A stretch of 64,000 nucleotides of DNA from Isoetes taiwanensis. Its lineage: Eukaryota; Streptophyta; Lycopodiopsida; Isoetales; Isoetaceae. The stretch lies in assembly GCA_021234155.1 (NCBI GenBank), contig JAJEKV010000010.1, forward strand, positions 18,263,418 to 18,327,417, read 5' to 3'. The stretch's first letter is position 1; each line of letters opens with the position of its first letter. Positions 33,523-45,325 of the stretch are shown here, piece after piece. The notes beneath the pieces are model-generated. The model did not search any database, was not told the DNA's origin, and was given only the letters and a program-made list of their open reading frames with translations. Made by a program: the position numbers and the translations under genes.

Positions 33523-34329
33523 GCCATTCTTGTTTATAAATAGGCATTTTACATGACTAAAGGGGGATCATGTATGGAGTGAGAGAGAGATCATTAGTTG
33601 AAGACCATGATCATGTGGGTGTTCTTGTTTTTTTTGAAGAACGTGTTTTACTTCATATTATACATTCAAAATATTACAAAGTATTTCCAGAAGTAAGAAA
33701 TATCCCTGAAGCATCAATCACTTTCAGATGATCACTCCATATTGGAAATTTAATACGATCAGGCCAATTGGAGATCTGAAAGCAATTATACAACTTCTTA
33801 CGAATTTCTTGAAGTACCACCTGAGAAGAAATATGCTTATCATAAAAGACCTTTCTTCACCTTCGCTTCCATACACTCCATATTAGCCAAGACTTTGCCA
33901 TGTGAAATGCAATCCTTTTAGAAGCAGTCCACTGATTTGGATAAATACCCAAAAGAAAGTGCTGACTATCCAAAGATACTCCAAAAAGAGAATGCAGCCA
34001 GGACCTAAGACTACTCAGCTCTGCACACAAATATAAACAATGCTCCAATGTTTCAATGCACCGCTCACACATTGGGCAAAGTGGGCTTACTCCCGGCTTA
34101 AAGCGATGTGGGTGTTCTTGTTGTATCTTGTCAATTTCAATAAAGAAGTGCAGTTTGAGTATCTTTTGTGATGTTCTTGTAATGTAAGTGTGGATGTAAG
34201 TGTGCTTTTGATTATCTTAATTCTGGGTGAGAGGCAGAGTTAAGTGTCTTAGTTTGTGTGCTGATGAAGGCCTTCGGGCCAAGTCCAAGGTCTTGAATTC
34301 TGTCTTGAAAGGGAGATTTTCCCTTAACA
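33279..34329 (+). mobile_element. Probable 3' LTR of the gag-only element, interrupted by a LINE
   Basis: A purine run (TTTGGGGGAAATA) precedes TGTTAGGGGTTTTCC at 33,279. A TATA-like TTTATAAATAGG lies at about 33,534. The stretch ends at TTTTCCCTTAACA (34,329), where a LINE copy begins. Minus the nested LINE and one target copy, it is about 560 bases. Boundaries are inferred, because no second LTR copy is in the window. Confidence 0.55.
33628..34105 (-). mobile_element. 5'-truncated LINE insertion with zinc-binding C-terminus
   Basis: Flanked by a 15-base direct repeat ATGTGGGTGTTCTTG (33,613-33,627 and 34,106-34,120), a target duplication. A T-run follows the left copy, which is the short poly-A of a minus-strand insert. 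The minus-strand frame 33,857-34,072 has CERCIETLEHCLYLCAELSS and WLHSLFGVSL, the reverse-transcriptase zinc-binding (zf-RVT) domain found at the C-terminus of plant LINEs. Confidence 0.85.
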
Positions 34330-35172
34330 GTATTCTTGATCATGCCAGTAGCATACAAAGTTTTAAAATTATTTGTCTTTCACTATTTGCTCATCTCTGC
34401 CCTGCATAGGAGGATAAGCTCGACTAGGGTCCTAAACAGGTATGACCGGTGATCCCAGACATACAGCTCTGCCTTGTGACTGTTGTTTTGCATGGCATAC
34501 ATTGTATTCCAGCCTGTTGTGACACTTAATCTGATAGAGGCATCGCAGTGCTTGGTAGCTGGAGACTCGATTCCCAAATACTTATAGGTCAGAGCCAGCT
34601 CCTTGTTCTGGCCCTGGTAAGTGAAGTATGGAGGCCTTGGCTGGCGCACAGATGAAACCAGAAGTACCTTAGTTTTGGCCAAGTTAACCCGCATACCAGT
34701 GAACTGACAGAAGGTGTGTAGAGCATCCAAGTGACGTTGCATGTCATCTAGATTGCAGGCCCATCATCGGCATATATGAGTTGCCAAAGTATGTGGTGCA
34801 TGAGCTGAGCACCTGCCCCCCTCCTCCTCTCCACCTCATGTTCAACAAGCCAATCTTCTAATTGATCAATATAGGTCAAAGAACATCTAGGAGATGTGAC
34901 ATATTTGGCGTACTCCAATAATACTGGCGACAGGTTGTCCTGATAGTTCCACACGACACCTGCCTTGTATATGGGAACAACTCTGCTAGTGGTCCACTGC
35001 AGGGAGAAGCCTTTTTGCAATGCTGCCATCGAGACATGCACCATTGGTGGCCCAGTCCATTTTAGGAGCTCTGCCTGCATGCCATCCAAATCTGCCGCTT
35101 TGCCTGTAAGCCCATTATTACGTTTGCCCACGTAATGACTAGTGCTGGGACTATCTGTGGGGATACTACCGC
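34330..35172 (-). pseudogene. LINE reverse transcriptase fragment, copy 1
   Basis: Minus strand: NGLTGKAADLDGMQAELLKW (start of a LINE reverse transcriptase), WTTSRVVPIYKAG, then IYADDG near 34,757 (YADD catalytic box), and in a second frame TGMRVNLAKTKVLL and LALTYKYLGIESPATKH. The frame is broken near 34,745. It shares its left edge (GTATTCTTGATCATGCC) and most of its sequence with 36,302-37,088. A 14-base and a roughly 13-base loss relative to that copy lie near 35,020 and 35,105. Confidence 0.88.
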
Positions 35173-36301
35173 TCGATCCAAATCCACAATTCCACCTCAT
35201 CATAAGATTTCTTAATCATTACAGCATATTACAAGTCAAAAGAATGATAGTAGAATGACTTTGTCTTATGGATTCCACCTCCTCAATGAATTAACATCTA
35301 TAATAACAGTGGAGTCTTTTCTTCGGAACATGAGTATGCTCCTTTAGGTTTTGAAGCTCTTTAAGCTATAAGTTATTTTCTAAGAACAGAAGGACACAAT
35401 ATATTCTATTGTCTGTATAAAGTTAGATATTCAAGTATGTGTTTGACACTATCAAAATACACGCAGTGTTGATTTTAGAATTGCTATATTTTTTTATTTT
35501 TGAAAAAATTGCCACCATGCTTAGTAGATTTCCTTCAATAAAAATATGAGATTAATTCGTCATTAGAGAAGCCTTCCCTCTTCTACCAATCGCCAACTAA
35601 GTGATGGAAGCTTTTTTGTTTCTCTATTGGTAATCTCAATTCTTAAATCTCTAACAGATTGCCTAGTGAAAAAGCATTGTTACCAGTTCTGCATAGCTAG
35701 AGAGTACAGGGGTAAATGTTTTGAATTTTGATTTGTGCCATAGTTATGCCTTAAATATCTATAGAACACGACAAAGCCATACCATGTTTTCCTTTACCAT
35801 AGGATACAACGCTATTTGAGAAAATAATACCCTCAAATACAATCATGATAGTATATGCGCCATTATGTTGCACTCGTGACAACAATGCTATGGCGGGATT
35901 TTGCATTGCCACAAGTACTACACAAATACTTTAGGGATAACATTTATCGCCACATGCATTATATAAATTCTTAAATGAACGAGATTTACCATCTTCTAAA
36001 AACGTCAAATTTAAAATTATTGCCAAATTTTCATATCCAGATTATGATATAGTGTCACTAAAATCATCACTGAATACACTTCAACATTTTCATTTATTTG
36101 TTGCTAGTCCTCATGTACCTCATTCCAGGTGTATATATTTTTGACAAATTGACAGAAGGCACGTGTCCATTAATATAATGAAGGCACCAGCTTGATGTCA
36201 GCCTTAATTTCAACGTGATGGATTGTGCCATATTATTCTCATATGGCTTGTGCATGTGAAATAGCCTATTTTATCTCGTACATGCTTGTCAGGTGTCATT
36301 G
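35173..36301. other. Unassigned AT-rich spacer
   Basis: No gene, tRNA-like motif or known element was recognised between the two LINE copies. Confidence 0.45.
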
Positions 36302-37740
36302 TATTCTTGATCATGCCAGTAGCATACAAAGTTTTAAAATTATTTGTCTTTCACTATTTGCTCATATCTGCCCTGCATAGGAGGACAGAGTCGACTAGGG
36401 TCCTGAACAGGCATGACCAGTGATCCCAGGCATACATCTCTGCCTTGTGACTGTTGTTTTGGATGGCATACAATGTAATCCAGCCTGCTGTGACACTCAA
36501 TCTGATAGAGGCATCACAATGTTTGGTAGCTGGAAACTCGATTCCCAAATACTTATAGGTCAGAGCCACCTCCATATTCTGGCCCTGGTAAGTGAAGTAT
36601 GGAGGCCTTGGCTAGACAGATGAAACCAGAAGTACCTTAGTTTCCCGTCATCGGCATATATGAGTTGCCGAAGTATATGGTGCATGAGCTGAGCATCTGC
36701 CTCCCTCCCCCTCTCCACCCCATGTTCAACAAGCCAATCTTCAAATTGATCAATATACAGGTCAAAGAGCATCTAGGAGATGTGGCATATTTGGCATACT
36801 CCAATAATACTGGCGACAGGTTGTCTTGATAGTTCCACACGACACCTGCCTTGTATGTGGGAACAACTCTGCTAGTGGTCCACTGCGGGGAGAAGCCTTT
36901 TTGCAATGCTCTATTGAATAATGCCATCGGGACATGCATCATTGGTGGCCTAGTCCATTTTAGGAGCTCTGCCTGCATGCCATTCAAATCTGCCGCTTTG
37001 CCATTAGCGAGGCATTGTAAGCCCATTATTACGTTTGCGTACGTAATGACTAGTGCTGGGCCTATCTGTGGGGATACTATCGCTCGATCCCCCAATGGAT
37101 CATAAAGCCACTACAAGTATTATACCCACTAGTCCAAGGTGATGTTCCCTGCCAGTTGCAAAGGGGCAAAGGCTTGTTCAATACCCTTCTCCAGAATGTC
37201 CTGTGGTGACGTTCCAGAAGATGGAACATCTGTTGCTGGTGTTTTCCATATACGTGCAAGAAAAGAGGTTGGTGATCAGAGACCACTTCCTCTTTTGACT
37301 GTCTGTTCCAATGCCAAAATGGGTAACCAGATGCAAATATTGCTTCCTGCCAGTACGTAATCCACAACGTTGGAGCCACCCCCCTGATTCTTCCGTCTAC
37401 AATATGGTTGTCATCTGATATCGGCCAAGACGTCTCAGTTGCAACACGTTGTCTGCCAAGGATTTAAATTTTGTGACTTGCTCTGCCCCGTGCGGGCATT
37501 AAAGTCTCTAAGCAATATGACCTTACCCAATTGTTTGTTCTGTTGTACATCATACAAATTGGCATAAAGCTCCAACCTATCCACATCCGAATGAGCATGA
37601 TATAAGTTGCTCTCGGCGTAAGGATATATATATACAAGAAAATTAATACGTTCTACGGTGCATTGTTCCAATTTTAGCATGTTCTTACGGTGCAAGGCCC
37701 TGTAGTGCTCTAGATAACCATCCACTGAGAGTCTCTTGTG
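36302..37740 (-). pseudogene. LINE fragment, copy 2: endonuclease and partial reverse transcriptase
   Basis: Reading the minus strand: an endonuclease piece with VILLRDFNARTG (family GDFNARTG, about 37,490) and SDHQPLFLHVYG (about 37,260), then the reverse transcriptase start CLANGKAADLNGMQAELLKW (about 37,000), WTTSRVVPTYKAG, and the C-terminal LALTYKYLGIEFPATKH-type piece (VALTYKYLGIEFPATKH, 36,520-36,570). About 85 bases between IYADDG and this piece are lost compared with copy 1. The frames are broken. The endonuclease end runs into the 1.6-kb repeat array near 37,620-37,740. Confidence 0.88.
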
Positions 37741-37927
37741 ATTCCTCTATATTCTTCAACATTCTAAGTATTATATTTAGCATTCATGAAGATTCCCCTA
37801 GGTTCTCTTAGAATTTTCTATTTTGATTGAGGTGCTCACCTATGAGCATTTAAAACCTTCCAAAATAATCTATTTTGGATCTGTGCAACATTTTTAAAAT
37901 ATTTTCTATTTTTAGACTAAGGTGCCT

Positions 37928-38277
37928 GCCCTGAGCATCTAGAATATTTTTTTTTTCAAGATTTATATTGTACACCTTTATTATGAAACATTTTAGAACA
38001 TTCTATTGTCGCTCTTTGCAAAATCTTAAAAAAAAAACTCTAAGATTTATCAAGATTTTCTTAAATTCCCTTAGATATTATGAAGATTCCCTTAGATTCA
38101 ATGCCCTGAGCATCTAGAATATTTTTTTTTCAAGATTTATATTGTACACCTTTATTATGAAACATTTTAGAACATTCTATTGTCGCTCTTTGCAAAATCT
38201 TAAAAAAAAAAAAACTCTAAGATTTATCAAGATTTTCTTAAATTCCCTTAGATATTATGAAGATTCCCTTAGATTCA
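37928..38277 (+). repeat. 175-bp tandem duplication inside the first array unit
   Basis: The stretch from GCCCTGAGCATCTAGAATAT at 37,928 repeats from 38,103 almost unchanged. Confidence 0.9.
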
Positions 38278-38473
38278 ATTAGATTTTAAGAGATTCCGTT
38301 AGACTTGTATATTTTCCTAGATTCTCTTACAATTTATGAGATTTTCTTATATTCCTTTTAATTCTCCTGGATTCCCTTACATTCTAGTTAAAACTTTCAA
38401 AACATCCTAGAATATTATAGTCGAACATTACCCTTAAGTATATTTGAAACATAAATTCTTCATAGAATTAATG

Positions 38474-38534
38474 TTTGGTCTAGTGGTTAGAGTGGGGGGT
38501 TTGGGAAGTTGAGGACCAGGGTTCGAATCCCCCG
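38474..38534 (+). repeat. tRNA-like promoter segment, array unit 0
   Basis: TGGTCTAGTGGTTAGAG (A box) and GGGTTCGAATCCC (B box) at tRNA-like spacing. Resembles tRNA-Glu/Asp, but no acceptor stem is evident, so it is SINE-like rather than a tRNA gene. Confidence 0.7.
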
Positions 38535-39600
38535 CAATAACATAAAAATTTTTAAAAGCCTTTCCTTAAGGAACGAGCATTCAATATGAGCCTTAGGATC
38601 TTAGACTTGATCAACGATCAAGATCTCACCATAAAAAAGCAATATGAGCCGTAGGATCTATTACATATAATTCCCAAAGCCACGTGGACCGTAGGATGTG
38701 TCCCCTCAATCTGGACCGTAGGAGCATGGTACACCTATTATATGTAAACTCCCATGCCATCTGGGCCGTAGGATATGTCCCAAACCCACGTGAGCCGTCG
38801 GATCTCGAACGGACGGCCGGATAAGCGCAAAACATAAGAACATATATAGATCAGATATTGCATTTTCGAGTTTTAACATGTTCCTACGGTGCAAGTTTTT
38901 GTCATGCCCTATATTCTAAAAGAATCTCTTGAGAATACTCTAAATTCATAGATTCTCTAAGATTCTACCAAGGTTCTCTTAGAGGTTTCGTGGAGATTCC
39001 TCTAAATTTTATAAGATTCCCTCTAGATTCCATTAGATTTCCATAGATTCTCCAAGATTCTATGAAGATCTCCTTAGATTCCTTTAGATCCCTTTAGATT
39101 TTATGAGATTGCCCTAGGTTCCCTTACATTATATGAGATTCAAAGAGATTCTATAAAGATTCCCCTAGATACTCTAAGATTTCATCAACATTTTCTTAGA
39201 TTCCCTTAGATTTTATGAAGATTCCCTTAGATCTCCCAGATTTTAAAAGATTCCCTTAGGCTTGTAAATATTTTCCTAGATTCTCTTACATTTTATGAGA
39301 TTTTCTTAGATTCCGTTATATTCTTCTGGATTCCTTTACATTCTAGAACTTTTTTGAACATTCTAAGACTTTCTGGAACATTCTGAGACTTTCAAAATAT
39401 CCTAGAACCTTCCTCGAAGTATTTCCCTAGATTCTCTTACATTCCCATAGATTCGCCTACATTCTAGAACATTCTAGAACTTATTAGAACAATTTGGAAC
39501 TTTCTCGAAGAATTTTCTTAGATTCCCCAGTTCTCTTATGTTCTAGAACTTTCTAGAATATTTTGGAACTTTCTAGAAGATTCTAGAACTTTCTAGAGCC

Positions 39601-39766
39601 TTCCCACACTCTGAACTGTTGGGCTTCAAATCCCACAGACACAATGTAAAGTGGTTGGGGGCAGGGCCCAACCACGCAATGTAGTGTGGTGTGTGGTCAC
39701 ATGTCCAGTTGGATGCTGCCTAGTGGTGTGACGTTAAAATATGCTTCCTTCCTTCCTTCCTTCCTT
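39601..39766 (+). mobile_element. Short element ending in (TTCC)n, array unit 1
   Basis: About 165 bases from CACACTCTGAACTG to GTGACGTTAAAATATG followed by CTTCCTTCCTTCC. The same block is in unit 2 (41,190-41,356) but absent at the matching site of unit 3 (about 42,775), where flanking words TAGAGC and ACTAGCTAGAATGTTA are close together. A similar tail (GGACGTTAAAAATAAA plus TTCC repeat) is at 55,988-56,028. Confidence 0.7.
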
Positions 39767-39860
39767 TTAAACTAGCTAGAATGTTATACTCTATTTTATC
39801 TTAATTAGAATGTTACCCTTAAGTATATCTGAAATGTAAATTATTCATGGAATTAATGCT

Positions 39861-39912
39861 TGGTCTAGTGTTTAGAATGGGAGGTTGATGACCAGGGTTC
39901 GAATCCCCCACA
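39861..39912 (+). repeat. tRNA-like promoter segment, array unit 1
   Basis: TGGTCTAGTGTTTAGAATGG and GGGTTCGAATCCC. The A box is slightly worn compared with unit 0. Confidence 0.65.
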
Positions 39913-41189
39913 CAACATAAAAGTTTTCAAAGCTTTTTCTTAAGGGATGAGCATGGGATGAGCATTCAACGTGGGCCGTAAGATCTTGGACCCGATCAAG
40001 GGTCGAGATCTCATTATGTGACAATAATTAAAGCAACATGAGCCATAGGATCTATTACATATAATACCATAGGATATGTGCCAAGCCACGTGAGCCGTAA
40101 GATCCTGGATCAACGATCAGGATCAAGAACAATCTGGACCGCAGGATCTATTACATATAATTCCCAAAGCTATGTGCATTGTAGGATGTGTCCCAAAGCA
40201 ACGTGAGCCATAGGATCTCGGACCGACGACCAGGATCAAATCAACATGGACCGTAGGATCGCTTACATATAATCGACAAACAAACTCCCAAGCCACCTGG
40301 GCCGTACGATATGCCCCAAAGCCACATGAGCCGTAGGATCTTGGATCAACGGTCGGATTGAATGCGACAAACATAAGAATATATATATGTTATGATATGA
40401 TATGATATAATATGATATATATACAAGAAATTTAATGCGTCCTACGGTGCATGTTCGAGTTTTAGCATGTTCCGACGTGCAAGTTTTTGTCGTGCCCTAC
40501 ATTTTAAAAGAATCTCTTGAGAATACTCTAAATTCATAGATTCTCTAAGATTCTACCAAGGTTCTCTTAGAGGTTTCGTGAGCATTTCTCTAAATTTTAT
40601 AAGATTCCCTCTAGATTCCATTAGATTTCCATAGATTCTCCAAGATTCTATGAAGATCTCCTTAGATTCCTTTAGATCCCTTTAGATTTTATGAGATTGC
40701 CCTAGGTTCCCTTACATTATATGAGATTCAAAGAGATTCTATAAAGATTCCCCTAGATACTCTAAGATTTCATCAACATTTTCTTAGATTCCCTTAGATT
40801 TTATGAAGATTCCCTTAGATCTCCCAGATTTTAAAAGATTCCCTTAGGCTTGTAAATATTTTCCTAGATTCTCTTACATTTTATGAGATTTTCTTAGATT
40901 CCGTTATATTCTTCTGGATTCCTTTACATTCTAGAACTTTTTTGAACATTCTAAGACTTTCTGGAACATTCTGAGACTTTCAAAATATCCTAGAACCTTC
41001 TGGAAGTATTTCCCTAGATTCTCTTACATTCCCATAGATTCGTCTACATTCTAGAACATTCTAGAACTTATTAGAACAATTTGGAACTTTCTGGAAGAAT
41101 TTTCTTAGATTCCCCCCAGATTCTCTTATGTTCTAGAACTTTCTAGAATATTTTGGAACTTTCTAGAAGATTCTAGAACTTTCTAGAGC

Positions 41190-41356
41190 CTTCCCACACT
41201 CTGAACTGTTGGGCTTCAAATCCCACAGACACAATGTAAAGTGGTTGGGGGCAGGGCCCAACCACGCAATGTAGTGTGGTGTGTGGTCACATGTCCAGTT
41301 GGATGCTGCCTAGTGGTGTGACGTTAAAATATGCTTCCTTCCTTCCTTCCTTCCTT
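41190..41356 (+). mobile_element. Short element ending in (TTCC)n, array unit 2
   Basis: Near-identical to 39,601-39,766, including the TTCC run, as expected if the unit was duplicated after insertion. Confidence 0.7.
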
Positions 41357-41450
41357 TTAAACTAGCTAGAATGTTATACTCTATTTTATCTTAATTAGAA
41401 TGTTACCCTTAAGTATATCTGAAATGTAAATTATTCATGGAATTAATGCT

Positions 41451-41502
41451 TGGTCTAGTGTTTAGAATGGGAGGTTGATGACCAGGGTTCGAATCCCCAC
41501 AC
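41451..41502 (+). repeat. tRNA-like promoter segment, array unit 2
   Basis: Same A and B boxes as unit 1 (TGGTCTAGTGTTTAG, GGGTTCGAATCCC). Confidence 0.65.
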
Positions 41503-42860
41503 AACATAAAAAAGTTTTCAAAGCTTTTTCTTAAAGGGATGAGCATGGGATGAGCATTCAACGTGGGCAGAAGATCTTGGACGACCCGATCAAGGGTCGA
41601 GATCTCATTATGTGACAATAATTAAAGCAACATGAGCCATAGGATCTATTACATATAATACCATAGGATATGTGCCAAACCCGTGGAGCCGTAAGATCCC
41701 GGATCAACGATCGGGATCAAGAACAATCTGGACCGCAGGATCTATTACATATAATTCCCAAAGCTATGTGCATTGTAGGATGTGTCCCAAAGCAACGTGA
41801 GCCATAGGATCTCGGACCGACGACCAGGATCAAATCAACATGGACCGTAGGATCGCTTACATATAATCGACAAACAAACTCCCAAGCCACAATGGTGCAT
41901 GATATGCCCCAAAGCCACATGAGCCGTAGGATCTTGGATCAACTGGCCGGATTGAATCGCGACAAAACATAAGAATATATATATGTTATGATATGATATG
42001 ATATAATATGATATATATACAAGAAATTTAATGCGTCCCTACTTGCATGTTCGAGTTTTAGCATGTTCCGACGTGCAAGTTTTTGTCGTGCCCTACATTT
42101 TAAAAGAATCTCTTGAGAATACTCTAAATTCATAGATTCTCTAAGATTCTACCAAGGTTCTCTTAGAGGTTTCGTGAGCATTTCTCTAAATTTTATAAGA
42201 TTCCCTCTAGATTCCATTAGATTTCCATAGATTCTCCAAGATTCTATGAAGATCCCCTTAGATTCCTTTAGATTTTATGAGATTGCCCTAGGTTCCCTTA
42301 CATTACATGGGATTCAAAGAGATTCTATAAAGATTCCCTTAGATACTCTAAGATTTCATCAACATTTTCTTAGATTCCCTTAGATTTTATGAAGATTCTT
42401 TTAGATCCCCCAGATTTTAAGAGATTCCCTTAGGCTTGTAAACATTTTCCTAGATTCTCTTACATTTTATAAGATTTTCTTAGATTCTATTAGATTCTTC
42501 TAGATTCCTTTACATTCTAGAACTTTTTAGAACATTCTAAGACTTTCTGGGACATTTTCAGTATATTCTAGAACTTTCTGGAAGTATTTCCCTAGATTTC
42601 CTTACATTCTCGTAGATTCCCCTACATTCTAGAACATTCTAAAACTTATTAGAACAATTTGGAACTTTCTGGAAGAATTTTCTTAGATTCCTCTAGATTC
42701 TCTTATGTTCTAGAACTTTCTAGAAGATTCTAGAACTTTTTAGAGCTTTCCAGAACCTTCTAGAACTTTCTTGAACTAGCTAGAATGTTAGTCTATTTTA
42801 TCTTAATGGGAATATTACCCTTAAGTATATTTAAAATATAAATTATTTATGGAATTAATG

Positions 42861-42920
42861 CTTGTTCTAGTGGTTAGAATGAGGGGCTGAGGGGTCAATC
42901 GCCAGGGTTCGAATCCTCCA
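42861..42920 (+). repeat. tRNA-like promoter segment, array unit 3
   Basis: TTGTTCTAGTGGTTAGAATG and GGGTTCGAATCC. This copy keeps the TGGTTAG form of unit 0. Confidence 0.65.
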
Positions 42921-42980
42921 CACAATATAAAAAGTTTAAAAGCCTTTTCCTAAGGGATGAGCATTCAACTTGGGCCGTAA

Positions 42981-43300
42981 GATCTTGGACCCGATCAAGG
43001 CTCGAGATCTCAGGTGACAATAATTAAAGCAACATGAGCCATAGGATCTATTACATATAATTCCCAAAGTCATGTGCACCCTAGGATATGTGCCAAGCCA
43101 CGTGAGCCGTAAGATCTCGGATCGACGATCAGGATCGAAAGATCTTGGAGCCGATCAAGGCTCGAGATCTCACCAGGTGACAATAATTAAAGCAACATGA
43201 GCCATAGGATCTATTACATATAATTCCCAAAGTCATGTGCACCGTAGGATATGTGCCAAGCCACGTGAGCCGTAAGATCTCGGATCGACGATCAGGATCG
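42981..43300 (+). repeat. 160-bp tandem duplication in array unit 3
   Basis: GATCTTGGA...GGCTCGAGATCTCA and the GAGCCATAGGATCT part that follows repeat with a period of 160 bases (42,981 and 43,141). Confidence 0.85.
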
Positions 43301-43520
43301 AATCAACCTAGACCGTAGGATCGATTACATATAATTCCCAAAGCTATGTGCACTGATGTGTCCCAAAGCAACGTGAGCCGTAGGATGTCAGACCGACGAT
43401 CAGGATCAGATCAACCTGGACCGCACCGTAGGATGTGTCCCAAAACAACATGGCCGTGGGATGTCGGATGACCGACGAGAAATCGATCAACACGGACCGT
43501 AGCATAAACACATATAATCT

Positions 43521-43780
43521 ACAAACAAACTCCCAAGCCATCTGGGCCGTAGGATACGTCCTAAAGCCACGTGAGCCGTAGGATCTCGGATCAACGGTCG
43601 GATTGAGCGCGACAAACATAAGAACATATATATGTTATGATACAAACAAACTCCCAAACCATCTGGGCCGTAGGATACGTCCCAAAGCTACGTGAGCCGT
43701 AGGATCTCGGATCAACGGTCGGATTGAGCGCGACAAACATAAGAACATATTTATGTTATGATATGATATGATATGATATA
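43521..43780 (+). repeat. 121-bp tandem duplication in array unit 3
   Basis: ACAAACAAACTCCCAA...GGGCCGTAGGATACGT at 43,521 recurs at 43,642. Confidence 0.85.
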
Positions 43781-43860
43781 CAAGTTTTTGTACTATGAGC
43801 GGTTGCACTATGAGGGACTGTACAAATTCGATCAGAAGCAAAATGCAGTGCCATCCAACA

Positions 43861-44360
43861 AAGATTCTATTAAGATTCTCCTAGATTGTCTAAGACTCTA
43901 GAAAGATTTCCCTAGATTCTATGAGATTCCATTAATGTTCGCTTATATTCCCCAAGATCCATTGATGATTCTTGGAGGGATTGTACAAATTCGACTAGAA
44001 GTCCAACTTAAAGTCATGCAATGAAGATTCTATAGAGATTCTCCAAAATCCCATCAAGATTCTCTAGATACTCAAAGATTTTATGAAGATTCCCTAAGAT
44101 TCCTTTAGATTCTTAAGGATTCTTTTGAGATTCCCCTAGATTTCCAAATATTATCCTAAGATTCCTCTAGATTCCCCAAGATTTCATGGAGATTCTTCTA
44201 GATTCCCTTAGATTCTCTGCAGATTCCCCTGTAGAACACACCTAGAGTCAAAGATTTCCCTAGAGCTCCTTGGATCCCCCTAGATTCCCTAAAATTCCAC
44301 AAAGATCCCCAGATTCTTAAGGTTTTTACAAAGATTCCCCTAGATTTTCAAAGATTATCT
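43861..44360 (+). repeat. Degenerate AGATTC-rich tail of the array
   Basis: It continues the AGATTCCCCTAGATT-type word without the rest of the unit, becoming more diverged to the right and ending near 44,360. Confidence 0.75.
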
Positions 44361-45325
44361 AATTGAAGGAAGTTCCACGGAGGAAAAACTAGGTGGTTTG
44401 TCTGTCTGATAGTATAGTTATGTTAAGCCATCCATCCATTATTCCAGTGCTCCATTTGTGGTTCAAACACTTCATGGTTGCATCCCCAAAATGGCTTTAG
44501 CACCTGAGTGACTAAAAGCTGAACAGAATTATACTTGAATTTGGTCCTTACATTCTGGAGACAGGCATAGAATTTTGATAGATAAGTTGGGGCTTGGAAA
44601 TTGAAGTATGGTACAACTCAAAATGCATCTCACAGAAGTTTTTTCTTTATTTTATGATTAGATGAAGCCTCCTTGCATGAATTTATATCTATTTATGTAG
44701 CCATCTAAATTTAGAAGGAAAAAGTTGTAGAATCCATATGCATGCAATAGAAGATGCCATTCTAGCTCTTTCGCTCCTTCTGTCTACTCTAAACTCTAAA
44801 TTTTGATGGCACATTCTGGAAGGTGATATGTATGGACATGGAAATATGATCAAGCTCAGATATTTGTCCAAACAACAATGTAATTTAGCTCATTCTTATA
44901 TGCAACATGACGGGCTTTGACTCAATGTAAGCAATTGGGGTTTAAGCCCATCACGTTGACTAAATTCTAACTTCTAGAGTTAGAGTTCTATACTCCTTGC
45001 ATTGGAGGTTTGCAGTTGTGAAAAGATTCATTTGTAGTTGTAATTGTTTATAATCCTAAAGCTTCATTTGTAGGTGTACAAAGATTCATTCTCATTGTTC
45101 TTAATCCTCAAGATTCATTTGCAGTTGCACATAGAATCATTCTTATTGTTTATAACCCTCAAAATGTGTGCGGCATCTCTTAATTCATTTTATTGTTCAA
45201 CAATTGAAGTGTTGATAAAGTAAATATTTTCTCCAAGTGTGTTGCCCCCAAAAATCATCCCCTGTAATTGTTCATAATCCTGAAGCTTTATTTGCAGTTG
45301 TACAAGATTCATTCTTACTGCTCTT
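44361..45325. other. Spacer holding a dispersed repeat at 45,111-45,262
   Basis: The stretch AGATTCATTTGCAGTTGCAC to GTGTTGCCCCCAAAAATC (45,111-45,262) is repeated at 50,368-50,512. Smaller echoes (AGCTTCATTTGTAG) occur at 45,059 and 45,289. No gene. Confidence 0.6.

Larger units (their letters stand above)
37740..43860 (+). repeat. Tandem array of about 1.6-kb AGATTC-rich units
   Basis: Four units are visible. Anchoring on GCAAGTTTTTGTC: unit 1 starts 38,891, unit 2 40,479 (1,588 apart), unit 3 42,075 (1,596 apart). A shorter unit lies before 38,891 and unit 3 ends near 43,781. Units 1 and 2 are nearly identical. Each unit has: about 700 bases dense in AGATTCCCTTAGATTC and TTCTAGAACTTTC words; a tRNA-like promoter motif; about 400 bases with many GAGCCGTAGGATCT words; and an ATATGATATG run. 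No open frame of note. It may be a satellite or an expanded non-autonomous element. Confidence 0.9.

Noticed and set aside
38474-42920. Functional tRNA genes
   Set aside because: A and B boxes are present but no acceptor stem or proper anticodon arm could be drawn, and they recur within a tandem unit.
40123-43619. Minus-strand frames of 64-91 residues in the 1.6-kb array
   Set aside because: They are repeated versions of the same GAGCCGTAGGATCT-rich DNA and change with unit length; no start or motif is conserved.
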